DNA of 64,000 nt, taken from Mycobacterium sp. M26. Its GTDB lineage: Bacteria; Actinomycetota; Actinomycetes; Mycobacteriales; Mycobacteriaceae. Position 1 is the first letter of the stretch, and every line of letters starts with the position of its first letter. This document shows, in pieces, positions 16,364-24,653 of the stretch. The stretch lies in contig NZ_LN929908.1 of NCBI RefSeq assembly GCF_001494595.1, positions 1,587,716 through 1,651,715 on the forward strand. Direction: 5' to 3'. The translations under genes were made by a program, and so were the position numbers. A model generated the notes under the pieces. The model was not told where the DNA came from. It searched no databases and saw nothing but the letters and a program-made list of their open reading frames with translations.

Positions 16364-17296
16364 ATGATCCACACCGAGTTACACGCCGCGGGGATCGACG
16401 ACGAACGGCTGCGCGAGTCCTACCGGTACTGCCGCAGGCTCAACGCCCAGCACGGCCGGACGTACTTCCTGGCCACCCGGCTGCTGGCCCCCTCGCAGCG
16501 GCCGGCCGTGCACGCGCTGTACGGGTTCGCCCGGTACGCCGATGACATCCTCGACGATCTGGAGTCGACGGCCACCATCGCCGAACGGGAGGCCCGCCTG
16601 GATCGGCTGTCGGCCAAGTTCTTCAGCGGCACAGCCGATCCCAGTGAGCCGGTGTTGCCCGCGGTGCTGCATACCGCGCGCACCTACCGCATTCCGCTGG
16701 ATCTGTTCGACGATTTCCTGACGTCGATGCGGATGGATCTGACCGTCACCGACTATCCGGACCGGGCCGCGCTCAACCACTACATGCGCGGGTCGGCCGA
16801 GGTCATCGGTCTGCAGATGCTGCCGATCCTGGGCACGGTCGGTCCGACCGCCGAGGCCGAGCCCTTCGCCGAGGCGCTGGGCCGGGCGTTCCAGCTGACC
16901 AACTTCCTGCGGGACATCGACGAAGACCTCGACCGCAACCGGGTCTACCTGCCCGCCGACGAGATGGCCGCCTTCGGGGTGGACCGCGACCTGCTGACCT
17001 GGTGCCACCAGAGCCGTCGCACCGATTCCCGGGTCCGTCAGGCCCTGGCCGCCCAGCACGACATCACCCGGGAGATCTACCGCGAGGCCCGCAAGGGCAT
17101 CGCGCTGCTGGCCCCGCAGTCGCGGCCGTGTGTGGCCACCGCGTTCACGCTGTACTCGGAGATCCTCGACCGCATCGAGTCGATCGACTTCGAAGTGTTC
17201 AGCCAGCGGGCTACCGTCGGTACGGGTCGCCGGGTCCAGGTGTTCGCCGGCGGACTGGTCCGTGCGCGACGGGCCCGAAGGTACGGCGCTGCCTGA
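16364..17296 (+). CDS. crtB: Phytoene synthase
   Basis: A 310-residue squalene/phytoene synthase. Two Asp-rich motifs, YADDILDDLE (about 57-66) and NFLRDIDEDLDRNR (about 180-193), bind the diphosphates of two GGPP molecules that condense to phytoene. FARYADD and YMRGSAEVIG are also typical. The start is two bases after the crtI stop, so it is in the same operon and probably translationally coupled. Length is normal for bacterial CrtB. Confidence 0.93.
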   Translation: MIHTELHAAGIDDERLRESYRYCRRLNAQHGRTYFLATRLLAPSQRPAVHALYGFARYADDILDDLESTATIAEREARLDRLSAKFFSGTADPSEPVLPAVLHTARTYRIPLDLFDDFLTSMRMDLTVTDYPDRAALNHYMRGSAEVIGLQMLPILGTVGPTAEAEPFAEALGRAFQLTNFLRDIDEDLDRNRVYLPADEMAAFGVDRDLLTWCHQSRRTDSRVRQALAAQHDITREIYREARKGIALLAPQSRPCVATAFTLYSEILDRIESIDFEVFSQRATVGTGRRVQVFAGGLVRARRARRYGAA

Positions 17297-17336
17297 TGTA
17301 CTGCATCATCGGCGCTTTCGATCGAAAGGATCGCCA

Positions 17337-18065
17337 GTGGTAAGTGTCGGCCAGCGAGGACTGCAACGGGAACAGGTTCCCGGCGCCTTCGACGTCGGCG
17401 CGGCGGCCTACGACCGGCTGGTCGGCGCCAACCCCGGCTATCACGACCACCTGCGCATCTCGGCACGCCGGATGCGGATCGCCGACGGCGGCCGCGGGCT
17501 GCGCCTGCTGGACGCCGGCTGCGGCACCGGTGCGTCGACCGCGGCCCTGCTCGAGGCAGCCCCGCATGCCGAGATCGTCGCCGTTGACGCCTCGGCGGGC
17601 ATGCTGACCGAGGCCAGGGCCAAGTCGTGGCCGGACAATGTGCGCTTTGTTCACACCCCGATCGAGGGGATCGCCGAGGCCGGGGTCGAAGGGCCGTTCG
17701 ACGGCATCCTGGCTGCCTACCTGCTGCGCAACCTGGCCGATCCCGACACGGTCCTGCGGACCTTCCGTGGCCTGCTGCGGCCAGGTGCCACCCTGGCGGT
17801 GCACGAGTATTCGGTGAGCGATTCGCGTGCGGCCAAAGCGATTTGGAACGCCGTGTGCTGGGGCATCATCATCCCGGCGGGCTGGCGGCAGACCGGGGAC
17901 AGCACCCTCTACCGCCACCTCTGGCGCAGTGTGAACACCTTCGACGGTGCCAAAGACTTCCAGCGCAGGCTCGCCGCCGCCGGGTTCACCGGCGTGCACA
18001 GCGAGACCATGCCCGGCTGGCAGCGCGACATCGTCCATACCTTCCTGGCGGACGCACCACAATGA
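17337..18065 (+). CDS. Class I SAM-dependent methyltransferase of the carotenoid cluster
   Basis: A 242-residue methyltransferase of the UbiE/CrtT-like type. Motif I is LRLLDAGCGTGAST (about 53-66), motif II is VAVDASAGML, and DGILAAYLLRNLADP holds the post-motif acidic/aromatic residues. The GTG at 17337 has GAAAGGA about eight bases upstream; the frame is open to 17130 but there overlaps crtB. The stop overlaps the next ATG (ATGA). The substrate is unknown. Comparable methyltransferases sit beside crtU in Streptomyces crt clusters, where their role is also unsettled, so it may methylate a carotenoid or a quinone. Confidence 0.8.
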   Translation: MVSVGQRGLQREQVPGAFDVGAAAYDRLVGANPGYHDHLRISARRMRIADGGRGLRLLDAGCGTGASTAALLEAAPHAEIVAVDASAGMLTEARAKSWPDNVRFVHTPIEGIAEAGVEGPFDGILAAYLLRNLADPDTVLRTFRGLLRPGATLAVHEYSVSDSRAAKAIWNAVCWGIIIPAGWRQTGDSTLYRHLWRSVNTFDGAKDFQRRLAAAGFTGVHSETMPGWQRDIVHTFLADAPQ

Positions 18066-19600
18066 TCGATCCACGCCGAGTCGCACATCCGGCTCAGTCC
18101 GGGCTGCCGCATGCCAACGCGCTGCCCAACACCCCGCACGTCGTCGTCGTCGGCGCCGGTATCGCCGGTCTGGCCGCGGCCACCGGCCTGGCCGAGCGCG
18201 GGGTCTCCGTCGAGGTCCTGGAACGCCAGGACTATCTGGGCGGCCGCGTCGGCGGCTGGACCGAGACCCTCGATGACGGCACCGAGGTGGCCAACAACCG
18301 CGGCTTCCACGCCTTCTTCCGGCAGTACTACAACCTGCGTGCCCTGTTGCGCCGCAGCGATCCCGGACTGGACCGGTTGCGCCCGGTCGAGGACTACCCG
18401 CTGGTCGACGGCGAGGGCCGCCGGGACACCTTCCGCGGCCTGCCCAAGACACCGCCGTGGAACGCACTGGTGTTCGCGCTGCGCAGCCCCACCTTCCGGA
18501 TACGGGATCTGTTGCGGCTCAACGCACCTGCGGCGGCTCCGCTGGCCGCGGTGTCGGTGCCCGAGATCTACGATCAGCTCGACGATCTGGACGCCGAGAC
18601 GTTCCTGACCAACATCAACTTCCCGATCGCGGCCCGGCACCTGGCCTTCGAGGTGTTCGCCCGCAGCTTCTTCGCCCGCCCTGAGCGGTTGTCGGCCGCG
18701 GAGCTGGCGGCGATGTTCCACATCTACTTCCTGGGCTCCAGCGAAGGTCTGGTGTTCGACGTCGCCGAGTCGAACTTCAACACCGCGCTGTGGGATCCGC
18801 TGGGGGAGTATCTCGTCGAGCAGGGTGTCGTCTTCCGCACCGGGGTGTCGGTGGATTCGGTCAACCAGGGTGGTTCCAAGACGCTGCAGGTGAGCGTCTC
18901 CGACGGCACCACCATTGATGCCGACGCCGTGGTGCTGGCCACCGATCCGGGCGGCTTGCAGCAGATCGTGGCGGCCTCGCCGGGACTGGGTGATGAGCAG
19001 TGGCGCGAGCAGGTGGCACGTTTGCGCACCGCGCCGCCCTTCGTGGTGCAGCGGCTGTGGCTGGACCGGCCGCTCGACGCGGGCCGCCCGCCCTTCCTGG
19101 GCACCGGCGGACTTGAACCGGTCGACAACATCAGCGTGGTCAGCAACTACGAACGCCAAGCCGCCGAGTGGGCCCGCGCCCACGGCGGTTCGGTGGTCGA
19201 GGTGCACTCCTACTCGGTGGTGGACCCGCCGCCGTTCGAGGGGCTGCGGGAACGCATGCTGGGCCGGTTGCACCAGCTCTACCCGGAGACCGCGCAGGCC
19301 GGGATCGTCAAGGAGACCATCCTGTTCCGCGAGGACTGCCCGCTGTTCTACCCGGGTTCCTTCGCCGACCGGCCCACCGTCGAGACCCCGGTGCCCAACC
19401 TGATGCTCGCCGGTGACGGCATCCGCATCGACCTGCCGGTAGCGTTGATGGAGCGCGCCGCCACCACCGGGTGGACGGCCGCGAACCGGCTGCTGGCCGG
19501 CTGGGGGGTCAGCGGACATACGGTGCACACCGTTCCGGTGCAGGGTCGTTCGCCGGTTCTGCGCCGGCTGGCCACCCCGAGAAAGGCTCAGGCGTCATGA
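18062..19600 (+). CDS. crtU: CrtU-like carotenoid desaturase/methyltransferase (aromatic ring formation)
   Basis: A 512-residue FAD-dependent amine-oxidase-fold protein. VVVVGAGIAGLAAATGLAERG (about 27-47) binds FAD, followed by GGRVGGW. The block RGFHAFFRQYYNLRALLRR (about 80-98) is characteristic of CrtU, which turns the beta-ionone ring of beta-carotene into a phi ring, as in isorenieratene. The C-terminal FAD block is PNLMLAGDGIRIDLPVALMERA. It overlaps the methyltransferase and the Rieske gene by four bases at each end (ATGA). No lycopene cyclase is encoded nearby, although CrtU needs cyclised substrate. Confidence 0.82.
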   Translation: MIDPRRVAHPAQSGLPHANALPNTPHVVVVGAGIAGLAAATGLAERGVSVEVLERQDYLGGRVGGWTETLDDGTEVANNRGFHAFFRQYYNLRALLRRSDPGLDRLRPVEDYPLVDGEGRRDTFRGLPKTPPWNALVFALRSPTFRIRDLLRLNAPAAAPLAAVSVPEIYDQLDDLDAETFLTNINFPIAARHLAFEVFARSFFARPERLSAAELAAMFHIYFLGSSEGLVFDVAESNFNTALWDPLGEYLVEQGVVFRTGVSVDSVNQGGSKTLQVSVSDGTTIDADAVVLATDPGGLQQIVAASPGLGDEQWREQVARLRTAPPFVVQRLWLDRPLDAGRPPFLGTGGLEPVDNISVVSNYERQAAEWARAHGGSVVEVHSYSVVDPPPFEGLRERMLGRLHQLYPETAQAGIVKETILFREDCPLFYPGSFADRPTVETPVPNLMLAGDGIRIDLPVALMERAATTGWTAANRLLAGWGVSGHTVHTVPVQGRSPVLRRLATPRKAQAS

Positions 19601-20607
19601 GCATCACGTCGCGGCTGGCCGCCCGTTTTCCCAAAGGCATTCCGCTGCAGGTTGTTCCGAAGCTGGACTGGGCCAACCAGAAACCCACCTATCAGGATGC
19701 CCAGCCCGCTCTGATCAACTCGGCACTGCAACGCGCCGAGCAGCGGGCCAGCGGTAACTGGTTCGTCTTCGCCGCCAGTTCGGATGTCAAGTCCGACAAG
19801 CCGTTCGGCACCCGGGTCGGCGGTGTGGAGATCGTGGCCTGGCGCGACCAGCAGGGCGGGCTGCACGTCGGCCCGGCGGCCTGCCCGCACCTGGGCGCGG
19901 ACCTCGCCACCGGCACGGTGGACTGCGGTGCGTTGATCTGCCCGTGGCACGGCCTGAAACTCGCAGGCAAGCGGGAGTTCGGCTGGAAACCGTTGCCCGC
20001 GTTCGACGATGGCGTGCTGGTGTGGGTCCGGCTGGATCGCGTCGGCGGTGAGGAACCGCTGGAGCAGCCGGTGATCCCGCCACGGCCGACGGGTGCGCGG
20101 CTGGCCGCCGTGACCCGGCTCGAAGGCATCTGCGAACCGTCCGATGTCATCGCCAACCGGCTGGACCCGTGGCACGGCGCCTGGTTCCACCCTTATTCGT
20201 TCACCCAGCTCGAGGTGCTCAGCGCCCCGCCGGACGATGCCGACGAGGACACCGACCGGTTCCTGGTCGCGGTGACGTTCCGGATGGGTCGCCTCGGTGT
20301 CCCGGTGATCGCGGAGTTCACCACCCCGGAGCCGCGCACGATCGTTATGCGGATCGTCGACGGCGAGGGCGCGGGCAGCGTGGTGGAGACCCATGCGACC
20401 CCGATCGGCCGCGGACCCGACGGGCGGCCCCGCACCGCGGTGATCGAGGCCGTCATCGCCCAGTCCGACCGCACGGGTTTCAAGTACTCGCTGCGGGCCG
20501 CTCCGTTGATCACCCCGCTGATGCGGGTGGCCGCCGCGCGGCTGTGGCGCGACGATCTGGCTTACGCCGAACGTCGATTTGCTTTGCGGGACAACTCATC
20601 CAGCTAG
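19597..20607 (+). CDS. Rieske [2Fe-2S] protein of the carotenoid operon
   Basis: A 336-residue protein. The Rieske centre is CPHLG (about residue 103) and CPWHG (about 121), i.e. C-x-H and C-x2-H ligands. The C-terminal region (about 165-330) resembles a ring-hydroxylase-like/START pocket but lacks a clear 2-His-1-carboxylate iron site at the usual place. I recall such proteins (DUF5914 type) next to crtU in actinobacteria. It could pass electrons to CrtU or oxygenate a carotenoid end group. It is the last gene of the operon, coupled to crtU by an ATGA overlap. Confidence 0.78.
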   Translation: MSITSRLAARFPKGIPLQVVPKLDWANQKPTYQDAQPALINSALQRAEQRASGNWFVFAASSDVKSDKPFGTRVGGVEIVAWRDQQGGLHVGPAACPHLGADLATGTVDCGALICPWHGLKLAGKREFGWKPLPAFDDGVLVWVRLDRVGGEEPLEQPVIPPRPTGARLAAVTRLEGICEPSDVIANRLDPWHGAWFHPYSFTQLEVLSAPPDDADEDTDRFLVAVTFRMGRLGVPVIAEFTTPEPRTIVMRIVDGEGAGSVVETHATPIGRGPDGRPRTAVIEAVIAQSDRTGFKYSLRAAPLITPLMRVAAARLWRDDLAYAERRFALRDNSSS

Positions 20608-20616
20608 GCTCCGAGC

Positions 20617-21690
20617 GTGGCTAAGCGAATAGTGATCTGGGGTACCGGTTTCGTCGGCAGGATGGTCATCCCGGAGGTGCTCAAACATCCCGAGTTCGAA
20701 CTGGTCGGGGTGGGGGTGAGCAACCCGGCCAAGGTCGGTGTCGACGTCGGCGAGATCTGCGGACTGTCCGAGCCGACCGGGGTACTGGCAACCGATGACG
20801 TCGACGCCCTGATCGCGCTGAAGCCCGACGCCCTGGTCCACTACGGGCCCACGGCCGCGCACGCCGACGCCAACATCGACCTGATCAGCCGGTTCCTGAC
20901 GGCCGGCATCGATGTGTGCTCGACGGCCATGACGCCGTGGGTGTGGCCCAAGATGCACCTCAACCCGCCGAACTGGATCGACCCGATCACCAAGGCTTGC
21001 GAGGAAGGCCGCTCGTCGTGCTTCACCACCGGCATCGACCCGGGGTTCGCCAACGACCTGTTCCCGATGACCCTGATGGGGCTGACCTCCGAGGTGCGCC
21101 GGGTGCGAGCCTCCGAACTGCTGGACTACACGAACTACGAGGGTGACTACGAGTTCGAGATGGGCATCGGCCGCGAGCCGGAGTTCAAGCCCCTGCTGCA
21201 GAACTCCGACGTGCTGGTGTTCGCCTGGGGCGCCACGGTGCCGATGATCGCCTACGCGGCCGGGATCGAACTCGACGAGATCACCACCACCTGGGACAAG
21301 TGGGTGACCCCCACCGAGCGCAAGACCGTCAAGGGCGTCATCCAGGCGGAGCATGTGGCTGCGGTGCGATTCACCATCAACGGCGTCTACCGGGGCGAGA
21401 CCAGGATCCAGCTCGAGCACGTCAACCGGATCGGCAGAGACGCCGCCCCGGATTGGCCCTCGGGTGACCAGGACGACGTCTACCGGGTCGACATCGAGGG
21501 CACGCCGAGCATCTTCCAGGAGACCGCGTTCCGCTTCACCGACGGTTCCGGACGCGATGCCGCCACCGCCGGCTGCCTGTCCACCGGCCTGCGCGCGCTC
21601 AACGCCGTCCCAGCCGTGAACGACCTGTCCCCGGGCTGGGTCACACCCCTGGACCTGCCCCTGATCCCGGGTCGCGGCATCATTCGCTGA
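20617..21690 (+). CDS. Dihydrodipicolinate-reductase-like NAD(P) oxidoreductase
   Basis: A 357-residue protein. An N-terminal Rossmann domain (RIVIWGTGFVGRMVI, residues 4-18) is followed by a DapB/2,4-diaminopentanoate-dehydrogenase-like catalytic half. It is longer than DapB and not the lysine-pathway enzyme. The mycobacterial family is common and may reduce or oxidise amine or keto substrates; none can be specified. The GTG at 20617 begins nine bases after the Rieske stop, so it might be co-transcribed, but it is probably not part of carotenoid synthesis. Confidence 0.75.
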   Translation: MAKRIVIWGTGFVGRMVIPEVLKHPEFELVGVGVSNPAKVGVDVGEICGLSEPTGVLATDDVDALIALKPDALVHYGPTAAHADANIDLISRFLTAGIDVCSTAMTPWVWPKMHLNPPNWIDPITKACEEGRSSCFTTGIDPGFANDLFPMTLMGLTSEVRRVRASELLDYTNYEGDYEFEMGIGREPEFKPLLQNSDVLVFAWGATVPMIAYAAGIELDEITTTWDKWVTPTERKTVKGVIQAEHVAAVRFTINGVYRGETRIQLEHVNRIGRDAAPDWPSGDQDDVYRVDIEGTPSIFQETAFRFTDGSGRDAATAGCLSTGLRALNAVPAVNDLSPGWVTPLDLPLIPGRGIIR

Positions 21691-21726
21691 GTAACGTCCG
21701 CGGCGGTCAGACCGACATTTCCGGTG

Positions 21727-23088
21727 ATGACTGACGCAACGAAACCGGCCATTGGCCTGTCGGTCGGAGCTACCACACTGGCTGCTGTGACGTCGGACCG
21801 AAGTGTCACGCGCAAGCCCGTTCTCACGCTTCCCGGCCTGACGATCAGCGACTTCGTCGACCGTGTCGGCGATCCGGTGGGCATCGTGGCCGCCGACGGA
21901 TCGGTGCATTCGGCAGGAGATTTGCTGGCCGACGCGCTGCGCGGGCTGGGCTACGAGGCCACCGCCGGCCGTCCGCTGCCGCCTGCCGCCGCGCTGACCT
22001 ACCCCGCGCACTGGGCACCGGCAGCTGTTGAGGGTCTGCGCCGTGCCCTCCGCCGCCTCCCCGAGTGGTCGGCCGCTGACCTGCTGCTGGTCCCCGATGC
22101 GGCAGCGGCTGCGACGGCCTTGCAGGTCGACCCTGGGCTGCCGGCACGCGGGTTGGTGGCCCTGTGTGACGTCGGCGGCAGCGGGACCACGGTGACCCTG
22201 CTCGATGCGGCGGCCGGATATCGGCCGATCGAGGCGCCCCTGCGCTACCAGGACTTCTCCGGTGACCTGGTCGACCAGGGTGTGCTCGCCCATGTGGTGG
22301 GGGAACTGTCCGCGGGCATCGACATCACCGGCACCTCGGCCATCGGTTCGCTCACCCGGCTGCGGGCTGACTGCCGGGCCGCCAAGGAACGGCTGTCCAC
22401 CGCCTCGGTGACCGCGATCCCGGCCCAGCTGCCCGGTTTCACCGGTGACGTCCGGCTGACCCGGCTGGAACTCGACGAAGTGCTGCGCCGGCCGCTGGCC
22501 GACCTGGCAGCGGCAGTGATGGACCAGCTGAGTCGGGCGGGGGTGCGTCCGGCCGAACTGGCCGCCGTCGCGACGATCGGCGGCGGCGCGGCCATCCCGG
22601 CACTCACCACGACCCTGTCCGAGCATCTGCGGGTGCCCGTCATCACCGCGCCGCGCCCGGGCCTCATCCCGGCGATCGGTGCCGCATTGCGGGCCGCCCG
22701 CGGCCCGGCTGACGACAACCCGACCGCGCTGGCCGCCGCCCCGGTTGCGGCGCCCCTGGTCGCACCGGCCGCCGATCCCGCGCCCCTCACCGGCGCCGCG
22801 CTGGCCTGGTCGCAGGCCCCGGACGTGCCGGACATCAAGGCACCCGAGCCCGAACCCGCCGTCGCTATCCGGCCGCCCATCGACTTCGAGCACGAGCCCG
22901 CCGAGGTGGCCGACGGCCCCGCGCCCTGGTATCGCAGGCCGTTGCCGGTGGTGGCGGCTGCACTGGCCGTGATCGCGCTGGCCGGGGCCGGAACGGCCGT
23001 TGCGCAGCGTCGCCCAGTCCGGTGCAACTGCAGGCGCCGGTCGAGCAACCGGCACCGCGGACCGTGGTGCAAGCCCCGGCGCCGGTGA
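21727..23088 (+). CDS. Hsp70/actin-fold membrane protein, frame-shifted before its C-terminal tail
   Basis: An N-terminal actin/Hsp70-like ATPase domain (IGLSVGATTLAAVT; CDVGGSGTTVTLLDAA near 155; TIGGGAAIPALTTTL near 285) is followed by a Pro/Ala-rich linker and one transmembrane helix (VVAAALAVIALAGAGTAVA, about 405-423). After this the frame runs into Arg/Cys-rich nonsense and stops at 23088. The sensible continuation, a Pro/Thr-rich tail, lies in another frame at 23022-23288. Losing one base near 23005-23015 explains both. By position and composition it resembles the proline-rich Rv2264c of M. tuberculosis (from memory). The function is unknown; it may sense envelope state. Confidence 0.75.
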   Translation: MTDATKPAIGLSVGATTLAAVTSDRSVTRKPVLTLPGLTISDFVDRVGDPVGIVAADGSVHSAGDLLADALRGLGYEATAGRPLPPAAALTYPAHWAPAAVEGLRRALRRLPEWSAADLLLVPDAAAAATALQVDPGLPARGLVALCDVGGSGTTVTLLDAAAGYRPIEAPLRYQDFSGDLVDQGVLAHVVGELSAGIDITGTSAIGSLTRLRADCRAAKERLSTASVTAIPAQLPGFTGDVRLTRLELDEVLRRPLADLAAAVMDQLSRAGVRPAELAAVATIGGGAAIPALTTTLSEHLRVPVITAPRPGLIPAIGAALRAARGPADDNPTALAAAPVAAPLVAPAADPAPLTGAALAWSQAPDVPDIKAPEPEPAVAIRPPIDFEHEPAEVADGPAPWYRRPLPVVAAALAVIALAGAGTAVAQRRPVRCNCRRRSSNRHRGPWCKPRRR

Positions 23089-23288
23089 CCCAGGTGGTCG
23101 AGGCTCCGCCGCCCCCGCCAGTGACCGAGACGGCGACGACGACCGTCGTCACCACGACAGTGTCGACCCCGCCGCCGGTCACCGAGACGGCCACTGTCAC
23201 TGCGCCGCCGCCGATCATCCCGACGATTCCGCCGATCCCGACGATTCCCGGCCTGCCGCCGTTCTTGCAGCCCACAATCTCAGGCTGA
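23022..23288 (+). pseudogene. Out-of-frame Pro/Thr-rich tail of the preceding membrane protein
   Basis: This is the displaced C-terminus of the gene at 21727. It reads VQLQAPVEQPAPRTVVQ, then repeated PPPVTETAT-type units, and ends PPFLQPTISG with TGA at 23286-23288. Such Pro/Thr/Val-rich extracytoplasmic tails follow a single transmembrane helix in many mycobacterial envelope proteins. It has no start or ribosome site of its own. A one-base deletion, real or a sequencing error in GC-rich DNA, separates it from its head. Confidence 0.7.
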
Positions 23289-24365
23289 CGGCCGCTTCTC
23301 CAGGACCAGCTTGGCCAGCGGGATCGACATCTGCTCGGGCGCGGCAGCCAATTGGGCGGCTACCCCGGCCTCCAACCGGTCGACGAACTCGGTGCCCCGT
23401 GGGTCGCCTAAGCCGCCGTCGAGCGCGGCGGCCAGCGTGGGGAAGATCGAGGCACGAAGGAACCCAGCCCAATTCGCGCCGAATACCGTCGCGTCCTTAT
23501 TAGTGCGGTACTGCGCCCAGAACCGGTCCTCGGCGTTGAACAACTCCAGATGCTCGATCGACAACCCCTCGAACCGGCCCGACGGCGCGAACGGTGCGCG
23601 AAAGTCCTTCTCGTCGCGGCCCATTGACGGTATCGACATCCGTCGCACCTCATCGCTGGTGACGAACTTGTCCTCGACCATCTGCCGCAGCTGGGCGACC
23701 ACCGCGTCGAACGCCGGCCGAAACCCCGAGCCGCCATCGGGTTCCAGCCCGACGGTCAGCACCACCAGCCGGCCGCCGGGGGCCAGTTCGCGGCCGCGGA
23801 ATGCGACGAACTCGTGCCAGTCCTCGGCGGCCTGGCGCGCGTAGGCGCGGCGGGCCTGTTCGTCGGAGCTGTAGGAGATCTGTACGTGGTCGGGGATCGG
23901 CGTCGGCACCCGGCTCAGCCAGTGCACCGCCCACGAACTCCAGCCCAGCGCAATGCTGTCCGAGGGCAGGATCTGCTTGTAGAACGATCGCCCGACCGCG
24001 GAGGCGAAGGTGGCGGCGTCCTTCTTCAGGTAGCTGTCCTGATCATCGGACAGGGTGGCGAACAGCGCACTGAAGTCGTTGTCGGGGACGTCGGTGTGGG
24101 CCACCAGGATGGCGTGGTCGGGACGGGTGCGCCCGCGCACGATCGCGATGGCCGCGCTGATCGGGAGCAGCGAGTTGAACCCGTTGGCCGCGCCGTAGTC
24201 CGCGATCGCGATCGGCTGCGGGGCGCGCGGCAGCGGCACACTGCGGGCGGCGTCCTCGAAAAGGGCGATGGCAGGGCGCAATCCGGCTGCCTGCAGTCGC
24301 GAGGAGGCAGTGTAGGTGGCGCTGTCCATCGGTTGTGGACGCACCACGATGCTGGACTCGGGCAC
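23280..24365 (-). CDS. SABATH-type carboxyl methyltransferase (possible fatty-acid O-methyltransferase)
   Basis: A 361-residue SAM-dependent carboxyl methyltransferase of the plant salicylate/jasmonate (SABATH) type. The N-terminal block QPIAIADYGAANGFNSLLPI (about 49-68) binds SAM, SIALGWSSWAVHWLSRVP (about 137-154) is the family SS..LHWLS block, and GGRLVVLTVG follows. A mycobacterial fatty acid methyltransferase (FAMT) of this family has been described in M. marinum, so a fatty acid or related carboxylate is the likely substrate. It lies two bases after the LapA-like gene and overlaps the frameshifted tail at 23280-23288. Confidence 0.8.
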   Translation of the reverse strand: MPESSIVVRPQPMDSATYTASSRLQAAGLRPAIALFEDAARSVPLPRAPQPIAIADYGAANGFNSLLPISAAIAIVRGRTRPDHAILVAHTDVPDNDFSALFATLSDDQDSYLKKDAATFASAVGRSFYKQILPSDSIALGWSSWAVHWLSRVPTPIPDHVQISYSSDEQARRAYARQAAEDWHEFVAFRGRELAPGGRLVVLTVGLEPDGGSGFRPAFDAVVAQLRQMVEDKFVTSDEVRRMSIPSMGRDEKDFRAPFAPSGRFEGLSIEHLELFNAEDRFWAQYRTNKDATVFGANWAGFLRASIFPTLAAALDGGLGDPRGTEFVDRLEAGVAAQLAAAPEQMSIPLAKLVLEKRPSA

Positions 24366-24366
24366 G

Positions 24367-24603
24367 TCAGTTTCGGCGACGGCGACCCAGCAGCAGGCCG
24401 ACCACGACGCCCACGACGAGCATCGCGGTCAGCAGCAGCCACATCGGTGACTCCACGGTGATCCACAGAACGTGCACCTGCTGGCGATCGCGGTTCTGGC
24501 CGATGAAGACCGCCGCGAGCACCACCAGCAGGATGGCCAGCCAGTAGCGCAGCGCGAATCGCTGTACCGCCCCGCCGGTGGGCTTGGACTCGTCAGGGGA
24601 CAT
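24367..24603 (-). CDS. LapA-domain (DUF1049-like) small membrane protein
   Basis: A 78-residue protein with two transmembrane helices (LAILLVVLAAVFIGQN, about 22-37, and WLLLTAMLVVGVVVGLLLG, about 55-73) and an Arg-rich end (RRRRN), as in LapA-domain proteins. The connecting stretch QVHVLWITVESPMW is typical of the family. The ATG at 24603 has GGGAGG seven bases upstream. It sits between the SDR and the SABATH methyltransferase, all on the minus strand. The role is uncertain; LapA relatives act in envelope lipid handling. Confidence 0.78.
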   Translation of the reverse strand: MSPDESKPTGGAVQRFALRYWLAILLVVLAAVFIGQNRDRQQVHVLWITVESPMWLLLTAMLVVGVVVGLLLGRRRRN

Positions 24604-24653
24604 GGCGACCTCCCGTACTCGCTGCTGTGCAGGTGACGGTAGTCGCCCCGGGA

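Noticed and set aside
20596..23055. 819-codon minus-strand open frame
   Set aside because: Shadow of the reductase and Hsp70-like genes; composition is low-complexity Gly/Arg.
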